From Trachythela sp. YZ-2020 (Eukaryota > Cnidaria > Anthozoa > Malacalcyonacea > Clavulariidae), in the NCBI GenBank assembly GCA_016169945.1, contig JADLSH010000379.1, positions 3,438,001 to 3,502,000 on the forward strand: a DNA stretch of 64,000 nt, read 5' to 3'. The position numbers and the translations under genes are program-made. The notes beneath the pieces are model-generated. The model was not told where the DNA came from, did no database searches, and worked only from the letters and a program-made list of their open reading frames with translations. Shown in pieces: positions 22,401 to 30,400 of the stretch. Position 1 is the stretch's first letter. Each line of letters begins with the position of its first letter.

Positions 22401-24952
22401 TTGCATTTTCACTCGAAGGGACTTAAAGTTGAATGTTGTTTGTTGATGGAATTAAGAGTGATAAATATATACAACTTTGAAACCTTACCGGGAACGGCTG
22501 CGAAAAATGCAACTCTTACTGTAGCTCAGTGGTCAGAGCACTGCATCGGAATCGCAGGGGCGCAGGTTCGATTCCTGCCGGAGGACCTTAGAGTTGCATT
22601 TTTCGCAGCCGTTCCCGGTAAGGTTTCAAAGTTGTATATATTTATCACTCGTAATTCCATCAACAAACAACCTTCAACTTTAACCTCTGTGTTTGCTTTT
22701 ATTATTTAGATTTCAAATGATTGCGAATATGCCACCTTTCATGCCGCAACAGGTAATACCGACTGTTTTCGAAGCTTGTTAATGGTAGAGGCAGATGAGA
22801 CGTCTGGACGAACTTCGGCAAAGAAAATATAGTTTGTCGGATAATTCGTCTGTGTATAAACGCGGCAAACCACGAACTTTGTGGGTAGTTCGTCTTGACT
22901 GATGATCCATTTATGTGTGTTAATAGAGCTTAAATTATACAAACTATCGCGAAAATATCAGGCATGATTTGTTCTCAGAACCATTGCCAGTATAGGTCTC
23001 GCTATTCTAGCTAGTTCGACTGAATAGTTCGTCTGATCTTGTGTTTACACTAAGAAGAATCATCCATCAGATGGATGATGCGTTTTGATTGATGATCTGT
23101 CTCTAGTATAAATCATGGATGGATTTACTGGGGATGCAGGGTGTGCGCTAATTTCCTTATATATTCCCCGGCCTTGCATGGCCAAGGGGGTTGCAGGAGG
23201 GGGGGGGGGGGGAATTTCCGTATCAAATCCAAATTTTGGATCTGGCAGGACAATTATTAAACAAAAATATACTATTGGGCCTTTGGGGGACCTCTTTGAC
23301 CATCTAGGCAACTGTATTTTTCAATAAATGTCCTGACAAGCTCAGCCCCTTGGCCCTGCCCGGGGTCCTCAGTGATGACGCACCCTGCTCGATCGACGGT
23401 CGCGCCCTGCTCAATGGCTCAGCTCTATCATTGGTATAAATCAGATTAATGTGTTTCGTTAAAGGTCTATCATTCTGAAGTGGCACCACCACCAGGATAT
23501 TACCAGCCAAACATCCAAGTTCCTCCACGGCAAGGCAGTCCAGGTCAACCTATACAAACCATGCAACCGGTACAACAGGTTTTAGTGCAACCTGCTCACA
23601 CGAGTTCTGCAAGAAAGCGAACTGCAGCGATTCCTATAAAGTCACCGGAAACTGAGGTATGGTTTCTCTTGATATAGTGCTAGTATAGTAAATATACTGC
23701 TGTTAAATGAGTATATAGTTACCAGTGGGGGTCATTTTCCCCCCACGCCCAATTTTGGAAGGGTCACTTCTTCCCTTATCCAGGAGCGGTCTAATCAAGA
23801 AAAAATCGATAATTGAAGACTGATCAGGAGTAGTGAAACCTCGGGTTTTGAAGCCCCTTCAACCGGTGCCGAGGCCAATTGGTTAGTCTTGTTATTGGGT
23901 TCTGTTTTGCTGTGAGGTTCTGCGGCCATGCTGCTCAGTTACTGCCCTGGAATTTTCAATTTTGTACGTCCAGAGTGGCCACTTTTCAAGGGTGAAGTCC
24001 TTGCAAGCAGAACAACAAAAAATTGTGTAGTTTTCTCGTCTTGAAAATCCTATTTTCATGGATTTTAGGCTTATTATATTTTACAACCTACGCCTCATCT
24101 CTCTTTTCCCTCATCTCTCTTTTCCCTCATTTCCCTTTTCCTCATTTCCTCTTTCAAGGTTACTTTCTTTCCCAAACCCCTGGCTTTTTCTACCCCCAGA
24201 GGTGGGAGTGGGATAGTGTAACGTTAGTGCATGTGTCTTTCACCTCTGTGACCGTGGTTCAATTCGTGCAATATGCACTTGTCTGATTATAATTTCGCCT
24301 CAGAGACATGTGAGAAGAGTGCTTCCAGTTTGATTCAACCAGGCTTTTCTTCGGCTACTCCGCTTTCCTCCTGTAGTAATACTGGATAAATAAGAGATAA
24401 CCCTTATCGAACTAGAAGAGCTTACAAATGATAGAGCTATCAAATATATATAAATAATTTAAGTTTAGTTTATCGGTAAATATCAAGATTTTTCTCGGCA
24501 TCTCGTTCGATAGGATTAATAGTAGAAGGTGTTAGGCCCTCTGGCAGGAATTGAACCTACGGCCCTGCGATTCATGTGGAGCGCTCTAACCAACTGAGCT
24601 ACAGAGTCCAGTTGCTGAGCATTAACCGCAAGTTCGGTATATAAGATGGGAGTGATGCTGGTACATGGTGTATCGGTAAATAGGTTTTCTCATGTAGTAA
24701 CACTGAAACAACAAGGATGGTCCTTACTGGACCTCTAGGTAGAATAGTTTAGAACTGATACAGCTACCCAGTATAAATAGAGTTTGTTTAGTTTAAGTTT
24801 TTTTCCTGTAGTAACACTAGACCAATTGGGGATCACCCTTACTGGAGTTTAATCTAGTTCAGTACAGTGACCCAAGATCTAGACTTCCTATTATTTGGTT
24901 TGTAATGGATGATCTCTTCTTTTCGTTTTAGGCTGTTAAGACAAGGAACTGA
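4449..24952 (+). CDS. CASC3: CASC3 / MLN51 / Barentsz, exon junction complex core subunit
   Basis: Sixteen coding exons: 4449-4505, 5396-6301, 9061-9143, 10725-10830, 12199-12305, 12906-13341, 14248-14802, 16696-16859, 18794-18993, 20736-20789, 21057-21218, 21587-21637, 21838-22018, 22710-22752, 23465-23656 and 24932-24952 (stop TGA). All are GT-AG and every phase agrees, giving 1,105 residues. Order: acidic N-terminus, the eIF4A3-binding SELOR/Btz segment (GFWSHD ... LWDKIDTKWAHDLY), a long Arg/Asp/Asn-rich middle, an RKRYSAQRQKP motif close to vertebrate AKRYSSQRQRP, a Pro/Gln/Tyr-rich C-terminus, and IPIKSPETE near the end. CASC3 clamps eIF4A3 on spliced mRNA and acts in mRNA localisation and decay. 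The human protein is about 700 residues; the excess lies in the acidic and RD-rich exons. The start ATG is chosen because its 19-codon exon ends at a good donor in phase with the next exon; it is the least certain part. Confidence 0.92.
5396..6301 (+). CDS. CASC3: CASC3 exon 2: acidic EEGEI-repeat domain
   Basis: One 302-codon exon, almost all Glu, Asp, Gly and a few hydrophobics. The motif (E)EGEI followed by V/D and Asp recurs about five times (near 5583, 5864, 6016, 6118 and 6173 in nucleotides). A tandem heptad-like unit GEAGEDE is repeated at about 5940-6010. Human CASC3 also has an acidic N-terminus with EGEEGEYSEEE-like runs, but shorter. The repeat structure implies length change by slippage. 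Its in-frame antisense readings are shadows. Confidence 0.9.
6302..7000. repeat. CASC3 intron 2, start: degenerate telomere-like array
   Basis: From about 6432 to 6600 the sequence is a run of TTAGGG-related units, mostly in a 13-base form GGGTTAGGATTAA, beginning about 130 bases after the splice donor. The rest, to about 6990, shows nothing recognisable. Confidence 0.8.
6991..7707. repeat. Large fold-back element with nested 39-bp palindrome
   Basis: Left arm about 6995-7107 and right arm about 7583-7705 are inverted copies sharing CAAAATGAACAATT, GCACCATATTTGCAGGAAG and the ATGGAGGCATCTGA end. Inside, 7503-7541 and 7543-7581 are exact reverse complements separated by one base. The same segment also occurs near 7134-7172. 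No protein is encoded. Confidence 0.85.
7949..8233 (+). repeat. Fold-back MITE, family A, copy 2
   Basis: Near-identical to 1-283, including the fold-back part and the 3' part ending CATGAATTATTAATGAG. CASC3 intron 2. Confidence 0.85.
8345..9018. repeat. GAGAGTTGATGAG-family element interrupted by family A MITE copy 3
   Basis: The outer element starts CCCTGGTCAAGCGAGGATG and ends CATCCTCGTTTGGCCAGGG, with many ATGAGAGTTGA / TCAACTCTCAT units between. It is interrupted from about 8520. The block includes a poly-G run near 8540 and, at 8736-8915, an inverted family A MITE. Related copies: 12610-12875, 45372-45482, 48180-48600, 55340-55975. Confidence 0.8.
9061..10830 (+). CDS. CASC3: CASC3 exons 3-4: SELOR / Btz eIF4A3-binding core
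   Basis: Exons 9061-9143 and 10725-10830 encode the two conserved anchors. The first has KMGFWSHDTRW, matching the family G.FY.HD.R pattern (Trp at the second aromatic position). The second has RKLWDKIDTKWAHDLYVED, matching RKLW...G.WEHDKF. In known MLN51-EJC structures these aromatic segments contact RNA and eIF4A3; keeping the HD, W and HD positions argues for a working EJC subunit. The two halves are separated by an intron that is nearly all minisatellite. Confidence 0.9.
9170..10695 (+). repeat. 101-bp minisatellite, about 15 copies
   Basis: Tandem units of about 101 bp, each with CTTGGTAGAGCCAAACTAG, GGCACTATGACAACATTGTA, CAGCAGTTATGTACTGTTC and CAATCTTGAATAATTGTA. They fill nearly all of the intron 9144-10724 between the two SELOR exons. 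Copies are highly alike, which suggests recent amplification or homogenisation. The array ends about 30 bases before the exon at 10725. The first unit diverges most and holds a 4-base longer form (CTGCTGTAGAAGC) that recurs once at about 9606. Confidence 0.95.
10840..12180. repeat. CTTGTTGACAAG-family element split by nested insertions
   Basis: The left part (about 10845-10992) and right part (about 12075-12180) consist of ACAACTTGTTGACAAGC-type units. An uninterrupted relative lies inverted at 15600-15905. Between them is a MITE at 10993-11190 (GGGGCCGG ... CCGGCCCC). Then comes another inverted-end element, about 11200-12076 (AGGAGTTTGGCAA against TACCAAACTCCCT), which itself contains a SINE at 11496-11850. 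Confidence 0.7.
11496..11850 (+). repeat. tRNA-derived SINE (family S3)
   Basis: The head at about 11518-11590 looks like a tRNA: GGTGGCGTAGTCGTCAGAGC (A box) and GAGTTCGATTCTC (B box). The body has TGAAAAGAGTAAGTCAACG and CTCCGGGCACTCCGGTTTCCTCC, and the element ends near GAATAATGTATGTATGTA. A reverse-oriented head fragment is at 33318-33445. Confidence 0.75.
12199..14802 (+). CDS. CASC3: CASC3 exons 5-7: RGR segment and Arg/Asp/Asn-rich repeats
   Basis: Exons 12199-12305, 12906-13341 and 14248-14802. The first carries RGRGRRDQ and NRGRFGR. The other two are dominated by Arg, Asp, Glu, Asn and Gly. A unit DN(K/E)GF(N/D)..(S/N)RGQNRDRQ occurs about four times: once at the very end of the 12906-13341 exon and three times at the start of the 14248 exon. 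The repeat therefore continues across the 906-base intron. Such sequence is expected to be disordered and RNA-binding. Antisense Ser/Leu-rich readings here are shadows. Confidence 0.88.
12610..12880. repeat. GAGAGTTGATGAG-family element
   Basis: Repeated ATGAGAGTTGA / TCAACTCTCAT units with GGTCAAACGAGG; ends at about 12870 in TCTCGTTTGACCTGGGC, roughly 35 bases before the exon at 12906. Confidence 0.75.
13687..14181. repeat. MITE with AGGCCTTAAAATATCGGTC ends
   Basis: Inverted ends: 13687-13706 and 14162-14180 (GACCGATATTTTAAGGCCT). The interior has about eight GTCGGAC or GTCCGAC motifs, mostly in the last third. It occupies more than half of the CASC3 intron 13342-14247, ending 67 bases before the exon. 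Confidence 0.8.
14803..16695. repeat. CASC3 intron 7: SINE, hairpin, TTGTTGACAAG element, TTTTAGTT minisatellite
   Basis: Contents in order. 14905-15105 is an S1 SINE in reverse. 15150-15250 is a hairpin whose ends are ATACAAACC and GGTTTGTAT, related in its 3' end to family A MITEs. 15393-15580 is AT-rich with TATATA runs. 15600-15905 is an intact CTTGTTGACAAG-family element. 15970-16150 is a minisatellite of about 41 bp, four copies of TTTTAGTTTTAGTTTAGTTC plus a GAAA-rich part, with degenerate units to 16490. Confidence 0.75.
16696..18993 (+). CDS. CASC3: CASC3 exons 8-9: charged linker
   Basis: Exons 16696-16859 (phase 2 end) and 18794-18993. The first continues the Arg/Glu/Asp-rich region (REERDDRRRQRR). 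The second has KARKWSDMRNKG-like basic sequence written here as SARKWSDMRNKGIGRGKP, then KPKKTAADFAREAELERRK, a likely charged helix. I do not recognise a named domain; they are placed in CASC3 by phase and by the motifs before and after. Confidence 0.8.
16925..17120 (-). repeat. tRNA-cored fold-back SINE (family S2), reverse copy
   Basis: Reverse-strand tRNA-like core at about 16950-17010 (GGAATCGAACCTG B box on the complement, CAGCGCTCTGACCAAT A box). Inverted arms around it include GATGGAAATTTCGAGCGAAAA at 16897 and CTCTCGAAATATCCATTTAC at 17021. Confidence 0.65.
17268..17862. repeat. Fold-back element with inner fold-back
   Basis: Outer arms 17270-17336 and 17788-17860 share GCATTTTCATGCAATATTGAC and GTTTAAACTTGAGTAAACAT in inverted order. 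Inner arms (about 17575-17650 and 17690-17765) share GAAGTGAAGTTGAAGTTAGAA. Non-coding; CASC3 intron 8. From 17863 to 18790 nothing else is recognised apart from a run of about 17 G near 18692. Confidence 0.75.
19105..19395. repeat. Short MITE
   Basis: Inverted ends: AGCCAATTCAATTAAGGTTGTCCTTTC at about 19116 and GGAAAGACAACCTTTATTGAATTAGCT at about 19357. CASC3 intron 9 (18994-20735). Confidence 0.75.
19396..19925. repeat. Very long fold-back (arms about 250 bp)
   Basis: Left arm 19399-19640 and right arm about 19665-19922 are inverted copies over nearly their whole length. They share ACTTGTTGGAAAACAAAG, GTTGCTATGGCAAC, GTTTCAATATGGCGGATATTTTC and TGGGTCGACAGAAT. The loop is about 25 bases. 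It abuts the short MITE before it. From 19926 to 20735 nothing further is recognised. Confidence 0.85.
20736..24952 (+). CDS. CASC3: CASC3 exons 10-16: RKRYSAQRQ motif and Pro/Gln/Tyr-rich C-terminus
   Basis: Seven small exons: 20736-20789, 21057-21218, 21587-21637, 21838-22018, 22710-22752, 23465-23656 and 24932-24952. The second holds GRKRYSAQRQKP, one of the best-conserved CASC3 C-terminal signatures. Following exons are rich in Pro, Gln, Met and Tyr (PAPMYYTQQP, MIPNGHHYAMAPP, NMPPFMPQQ, PPPGYYQPNIQVPPRQG), as in vertebrate CASC3. The sixth ends with AIPIKSPETE, like PVTIKPPPPE near the human terminus. The last exon adds six residues (AVKTRN) and the stop. Confidence 0.9.
21268..21560 (-). 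repeat. S1 SINE tail units, reverse
   Basis: Two to three tandem tail units (TATACTGGATAG, CAGTTCTAAACTGTTCTCC, GGTCCAATA) in the CASC3 intron before the exon at 21587. Confidence 0.7.
22030..22400 (-). repeat. S1 SINE, reverse, with embedded (CAGTT)n array
   Basis: A reverse SINE copy whose middle, 22091-22232, is about 28 tandem copies of CAGTT with two CAGAT variants near the end. The pentamer resembles CAGTTCTAAACTG of the SINE tail, so it may have arisen from it by slippage. Confidence 0.8.
22424..22686 (+). repeat. S2 element: tRNA-like core inside long inverted arms
   Basis: Left arm about 22424-22510 and right arm 22583-22682 are inverted copies (AAGTTGAATGTTGTTTGTTGATG ... ACCTTACCGGGAACGGCTGCGAAAAATGCAACTCT). 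Between them is a tRNA-like segment with TGTAGCTCAGTGGTCAGAGC (A box) and GGTTCGATTCCTGCC (B box). It ends about 25 bases before the exon at 22710. Confidence 0.8.
24205..24900 (+). repeat. S1 and S2 SINE cluster in last CASC3 intron
   Basis: 24205-24480 is a nearly full S1 copy (head with CTTTCACCTCTGTGACCGTGGTTCAATTC). 24533-24610 is a reverse S2 tRNA-like core ending CTAACCAACTGAGCTACAGAGTCC. 24660-24870 holds more S1 tail units. The exon at 24932 follows directly. Confidence 0.75.
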
Positions 24953-27206
24953 AGTTTTTAAGAAGAAATCTAAATTCGGTGCCTCAATTCTCTGAAACTG
25001 TGTTTGCAGTTTCTCTTTTTACCGTTTGTTTTTAACATTCGGGAAAATTGCTTATCTATGCTACGGCCACACCCAGGAAGGTCCCTTAAGGAGGGTCTCT
25101 GAACGCTTTTTCCAATCTCATCCTTATATAAGTATATTTAAATAGTAATTTAAAAGAAAACAAGGTTTGAAAACTCGTCCAAGATATATTTTAATCTATA
25201 GTTGTCATATACAAGAAACAATAATTTATTCACTTATAAAATTGTTGGCTAAGTTCTCGACAGCATGAAAAATACATACAGCACATTGGCAACGGTGCGC
25301 ACCATCCCTAGAGAAAGTTAGCACACCCCTCTCCCCCCCCCCGTCCATAAATACTGTCTCTGTACTGGACTCTATAGCTCAGTTGGTTAGAGCGCTGCAC
25401 CGAAATCGCAGGGTCGCAGGTTCAATTCCTACCAGAGGGCCTAAGTTGCATTTTTCGCAACTGCTCCTGGTTAGGTCTAAAATGTATATAAATTTTCGTT
25501 CGAATATTCCATCTACAAAACCCCTTGTACTATTAGTTCTATTGAGCTCAAATAGTGAGACGTTCTTCAAATTTTCAAATTTTCAAGTTACAAATCTTCA
25601 ACCTAATAAATTTACTGCAGATACTTAAAATTTCCTGCGAGCGCTTGTGTGCTCGACAATATTCCTTCCACCCATGGGTGCAGGGTCTTCTGATAGAAGG
25701 GGAGAGCTTAACCAACAATTTTACATCTGAACATCGCACAGTCTACGGTGGCACAACCCATCGTTTGAAGTATACATATTCATTCCAGTTCGTGGTGAAT
25801 TAGTGTATATACATGTAATAGCTTATACACCAGATTTTTGTCATTCACATTTAACCATTATAATGAGTGTGTATGTGGTTTTCAATGTCCAAGTTGTTGG
25901 CATTAATCTGGGGTTTGGGTTGGGTTAGAAAATGGATTGTAAGGAATTGTCGTATATTTGAATTGGAAAAGATAAGTTGACATGTTAGAAGCTGGGAACA
26001 AGCAATGCGAGCACAGAAACAACCAGTAACAACCAGCACCAGCCCGCATCCACTGTGACAATCAGCAACAACAAACAGTAACCAACTGCAACCAGGAACA
26101 ACCAACAAGAAGGAACAACCAGCAGTAACCAAGAATATCCAGGAGCAACCACGAACAATCAGCAGCAACCAAGACTAAACCGTGTCAACCATCAATAATC
26201 AGCAACGACCAACAGCAACCATCAACAACTAAAAGCAACTAACAGCAACCAGCAACAACTATACCAGTAACCAGCAACAAAAATGGAACAATCAACAGAA
26301 CCAGGGATAGCCAGTAACGATCAGCGGCAACCATCACAACCAACAACAATCATCAGCAACAACCAACAGCAACAACCACCAGCACCAGCAACAACCACCA
26401 GCAACAACCAACAGCAACAACCACCAGCAACAACCAACAGCAACGACAAACAACGGCAACAAACAACTAGCAACAAAATTTATCCCCATGAAAATACAAA
26501 GTACACTTTGTTTACTTAGCTCATTCCATTAGTTCGATCCATCCATTTTGGCAATCTATAGCAAATTAATCCATATTGATAATATATTCAAATTATTTAT
26601 GTCGTCTATTCGACGACAAATCCCTTGGTACACACCGGAAAGCCCGAAACACCTCCAGCAACAATCATTAATTACACGTGCTTTGCAAACGTCCGGCATT
26701 TGGTATTAAAATTAGACCAAAATAAGAACAAGCTGTTGTTGAATTCTCTTATTTTATGTACTTTTTACACCCCTTTTTGATTAGGGTAAAACATAGTAAA
26801 AGGATTTAGATAGTTGCCTGTAAACAGAGTATATATTGGTAAATTTGCAGAGTATTCTATAGTTAATCTGTTTTGTGTTATGGTATGTAAATTACTTTTT
26901 AAATACCTCATTCTTTGTGATAGAACTTCGCGGGGGTTTCGATAGTAAGACAAGCAAGCGTCACTATTAATTTGTCGCTAATATACCCAAACTAAATGTC
27001 TGTTTCTTGTCTAACCGCTTAAACAACAAGTTTAATAACTTTTGATAGAAATTTATGAATGTTTTTTACTCGTAATGTAAGCTGGTTTAATAAAGTTATG
27101 GGAACTTTAAAGGACATACGCGAAGCGAATTTGTTACACTGATTGCCATTGGCGCTGAAAGTACTTCGTGAAATAGTGTTATGTGGTAAAATTCTTATTT
27201 TGGTAC
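24953..27206. other. CASC3-SESTD1-like intergenic region
   Basis: 25371-25530 is an S2 tRNA-core SINE in + orientation (TATAGCTCAGTTGGTTAGAGC and GGTTCAATTCCTACC). 25985-26480 is low-complexity AACCAGCAACA-type sequence; the Gln/Asn/Pro-rich reading frame there (26283-26519) is judged non-genic. An AATAAA at about 25604 is a candidate but weak CASC3 poly(A) signal. From 26520 to 27206 nothing is recognised. An ATTGG (inverted CCAAT) at about 27148 could belong to the next promoter. Confidence 0.5.
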
Positions 27207-27453
27207 ATGGCTGAACAAGAAAGTACCCTCAAAACTGAAGAAAACGGAACAGGTATTTGTTTATAAATCTTTAAACCACTTATATTCCACAAGTGTTTAA
27301 ACACGAAAGGTCATGAATTGCTTTGGGCATGTTTTGTTTACATGTAACAATATATCTGATAGCGCCAAAGTATTAAACTTAAACTTTTAGCCACAAAGAG
27401 AGGTGAACAAGAAGTCAGAAATCTGCTTCGAGCAAGCCATGCGTGTTTGTTAG
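27207..27453 (+). CDS. SESTD1: SESTD1-like exons 1-2: start and N-terminus
   Basis: Exon 1 (27207-27252) begins ATG and encodes MAEQESTLKTEENGT. Exon 2 (27391-27453) gives ATKRGEQEVRNLLRASHACL, which aligns to the start of the SESTD1 CRAL-TRIO region. The ATG is chosen because it is in phase and has a good donor 46 bases later; a further upstream 5' exon is possible. Confidence 0.65.
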
Positions 27454-30400
27454 GTACGTTTATGAGTTCAAAGCTTTTGAAATTCTCTTGACAAGCGTTG
27501 AAAGAAAAGCATGTTGGTTTATTGACATATGTTGATATTAATATACTTCCTTTTATTTTAATTTTTATAGGGACACTTGACAAAAATGGACGACAAATTA
27601 TACTGATTCCACATTATAAAGGTGAATCGACGGAACTATCAGCCGCTTTGAGTTTTATAACGCAGCTTTTTAGGTACAGTAGCTCTATTTTTATACATAT
27701 TCATGTACATTATAATATTCTTTGCAAAATGAGCCTTAATTGTTCATTTGTTTTGTTAAAAGCTAGTTTTCCAGCAAGTAAATCTGTGGTTTATATCTTT
27801 CGTATAGTTTCTATAGTATTAATGCCTTTTTGTTTCATAGGGAAAATGATCAATTTGCTTTAGTTTAAAGATATTCAATTCACAAAAACAATAGACCACA
27901 TGATATAATTGTACTATAATTATGGTTAATGATTAGATTAGGTACATATTTGTGTGATAAAAGTGGGAATTAATGGCTTTTTTGTCAATAAGTATGTCTA
28001 ATTATGGTGAGGCTTTTCAAAATTAAATTTGACTTGGGATACTAGCAAATGAGTATATATTTATGTGACAAGTCTGTTTACTGACAGCTTGTCTACAAGC
28101 TGGGAACAAGCAGTAAGGACAAAACTTGATATTGGCTTGTAGCAAATCTTTTGAATGCCTACAACCAGCTTGCTGGCTTGCTGGCTTGATGGCTGGCATA
28201 CAAAAGTATATTTAATTCCCCAGAATAACCATATACATTTGCATTTACTCAAGTAATTGCCTTGGTTTGTGTGCACAGTAGTGTCGGTAGTCAGGGAAGG
28301 TTCTATTCGTTCATGGTTTTGCTAGAAGTATAGATTTCTTTAAATATAGTGAAGATGTTCAAAAGAAAGGCTTCACCATTGTTGTGGATGCAAGGAGTGA
28401 AAAGTGGACTAATTTCAAGTCTATTTTACAAGTTATCAAAGTATGAATACCTTGAAGTATTTAAACCAAGCACCATCCTGCAGTTGTTTTAAATGAAATA
28501 GATTATCATCACCACTATGGACACCACCTTTAGTATCATCACCATCATAATCACCATTATTACCATCATGATTATCACTACCAGATGTCATCACCACCAC
28601 TACCACCATAATCATCACTCACAGTTACCTTCACCATGATCATCACAATCACCCCAATCCCACCACATCTTCACCACCACCATAATCACCATAATCACCA
28701 ACACCACATCACCAATATCACCATTCCCATTTCCAGTATCACTACCACCACCATCATTACCATCATCATCAGCATAATCATCACCACCACCAGTCACCAC
28801 CACCATCATCATCACCAACCATCATCATCACCAACCATCATCATCACCAACCATCATCATCACCATGTTCACCCCTATCATCATCACCACCATAACCACT
28901 AGTATCATCATCACCACCACCATCATCACAACCACCATCATCACAACCACCAGTCTGGTACAATCACCATCATCATCATCATCGCTATCATTGCTGCCAA
29001 CAAAACCACCATCATCATCATCCCCACCACCATCATCCCCACCACCATCATCACCACCATGTTCATGTCTTTCATCACCACCACCATAATCACTACAACC
29101 ACCATCATCACTGCCACCACCACCACCATTATTATCCCCACCACCATCATTGCTACCACCATTATCTTCACCAGCACCATGATTCCCCACTATTATCATT
29201 GCTATCATCATCACTACCATAATTGCTACCATCACCGTCATCACAACCACCATCATCACCATCACACTTGCCTTTACTATTTCCTTAAGTAACGAATCCT
29301 ACAAAATCAACCAAAATCTACATTATCCATTCTCTCATCTACTACACATCTCTTGTTGGCTTCGTAGGAAACATTGTCATATCATGTTGCTGCCGTGTTA
29401 ATTCTGAGGCCTGATGCATTCTGGGAAAGAAGAAAGAGTGGTCGATTCAGCAAGTATGATCTGACAGCCTATCCATTTGATGTAAGCAGTAATAATATTC
29501 CAATAAAGATCTTATTAGTAAAACTTTCAATGGTTAAATGTCTTAATTGTGTCTGTTATGCTAATAGGGAGCTTTAGCAGTGACTACGAGTACGACTACG
29601 AGTACGAGATTGGTCATTTTCGCGTGCTGTTTGCATACGCCATCTCGCAAAAGTCGTAGTCGTCGGGCTTTTGAGTACGAGATTTATCAAGATTCTCGTA
29701 GTCAAACGCCCAACGACTACGACTTTTGCGAGATGGCGTATACAAACAACACGGCGTTTGGCGCGAAAATGACGAATCTCGTACTCGTAGTCGTACTCGT
29801 AGTCACTGCTAAAGCTCCCTAATAGGGAGCTTTAGCAGTGACTACGAGTACGACTACGAGTACGAGATTCGTCATTTTCGCGTGTTGTTTGCATACGCCA
29901 TCTCGCAAAGTCGTAGTCGTCGGGCTTTTGAGTACGAGATTTATACAAAATCTCGTAGTCAAAAGCCGAACGACTACGACTTTTGCGAGATGGCGTATGC
30001 AAACAACACGGCGTTTGGCGCGAAAATGACGAATGTCGTACTCGTAGTCGTACTCGTAGTCATTGCTAAAGCTCCCTAATATCTCTTTACCTACAGACAA
30101 TCCTGCTGTCATCTCTGGTGAAACTTGAACAATATGTGGACAGGAGTCAACTCCCCGAAAATTTTGGAGGAACATATAATTTCAACCCTCAGCCATGGAT
30201 TGATAGAAGAATTGTAAGTCTTAAACTACTTATATAGAAAAATTAACCATTCTAATATCTATATTTCTCCTTCACAGGTGGGGACAAATGATATGGATTT
30301 TGGGAAAATAGTAGAGACTGGGAATCTGTCTGTAGGAACTTGGGCAAAGAAAGGATAGTTCTTCTGAAAGATAGATAGTTCTTCTGAAAGATAGATAGTT

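Noticed and set aside
25371..25445. Possible genuine tRNA gene
   Set aside because: It has good A and B boxes, but the anticodon stem pairs poorly and the same core recurs with the same downstream tail at 22520, 24533, 40785 and 41200, so it is a SINE head.
26283..26519. Gln/Asn/Pro/Thr-rich ORF as a small gene
   Set aside because: It lies inside an AACCAGCAACA low-complexity tract that is open in several frames; no conserved motif or exon partner.
28279..28349. Earlier acceptors for CRAL-TRIO exon 4 (28279, 28291 or 28295)
   Set aside because: They do not match the phase 2 end of the preceding exon, or run into TAG; 28350 fits phase and family spacing.
28436..29292. Overlapping His-rich and Asp/Gly-rich ORFs
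   Set aside because: Trinucleotide CAY repeat read in six frames.
29580..30175. Repeated ORFs with SRRAFEYEIYQ
   Set aside because: They come from family B hairpin MITEs; the same peptide appears at every copy and in both strands.
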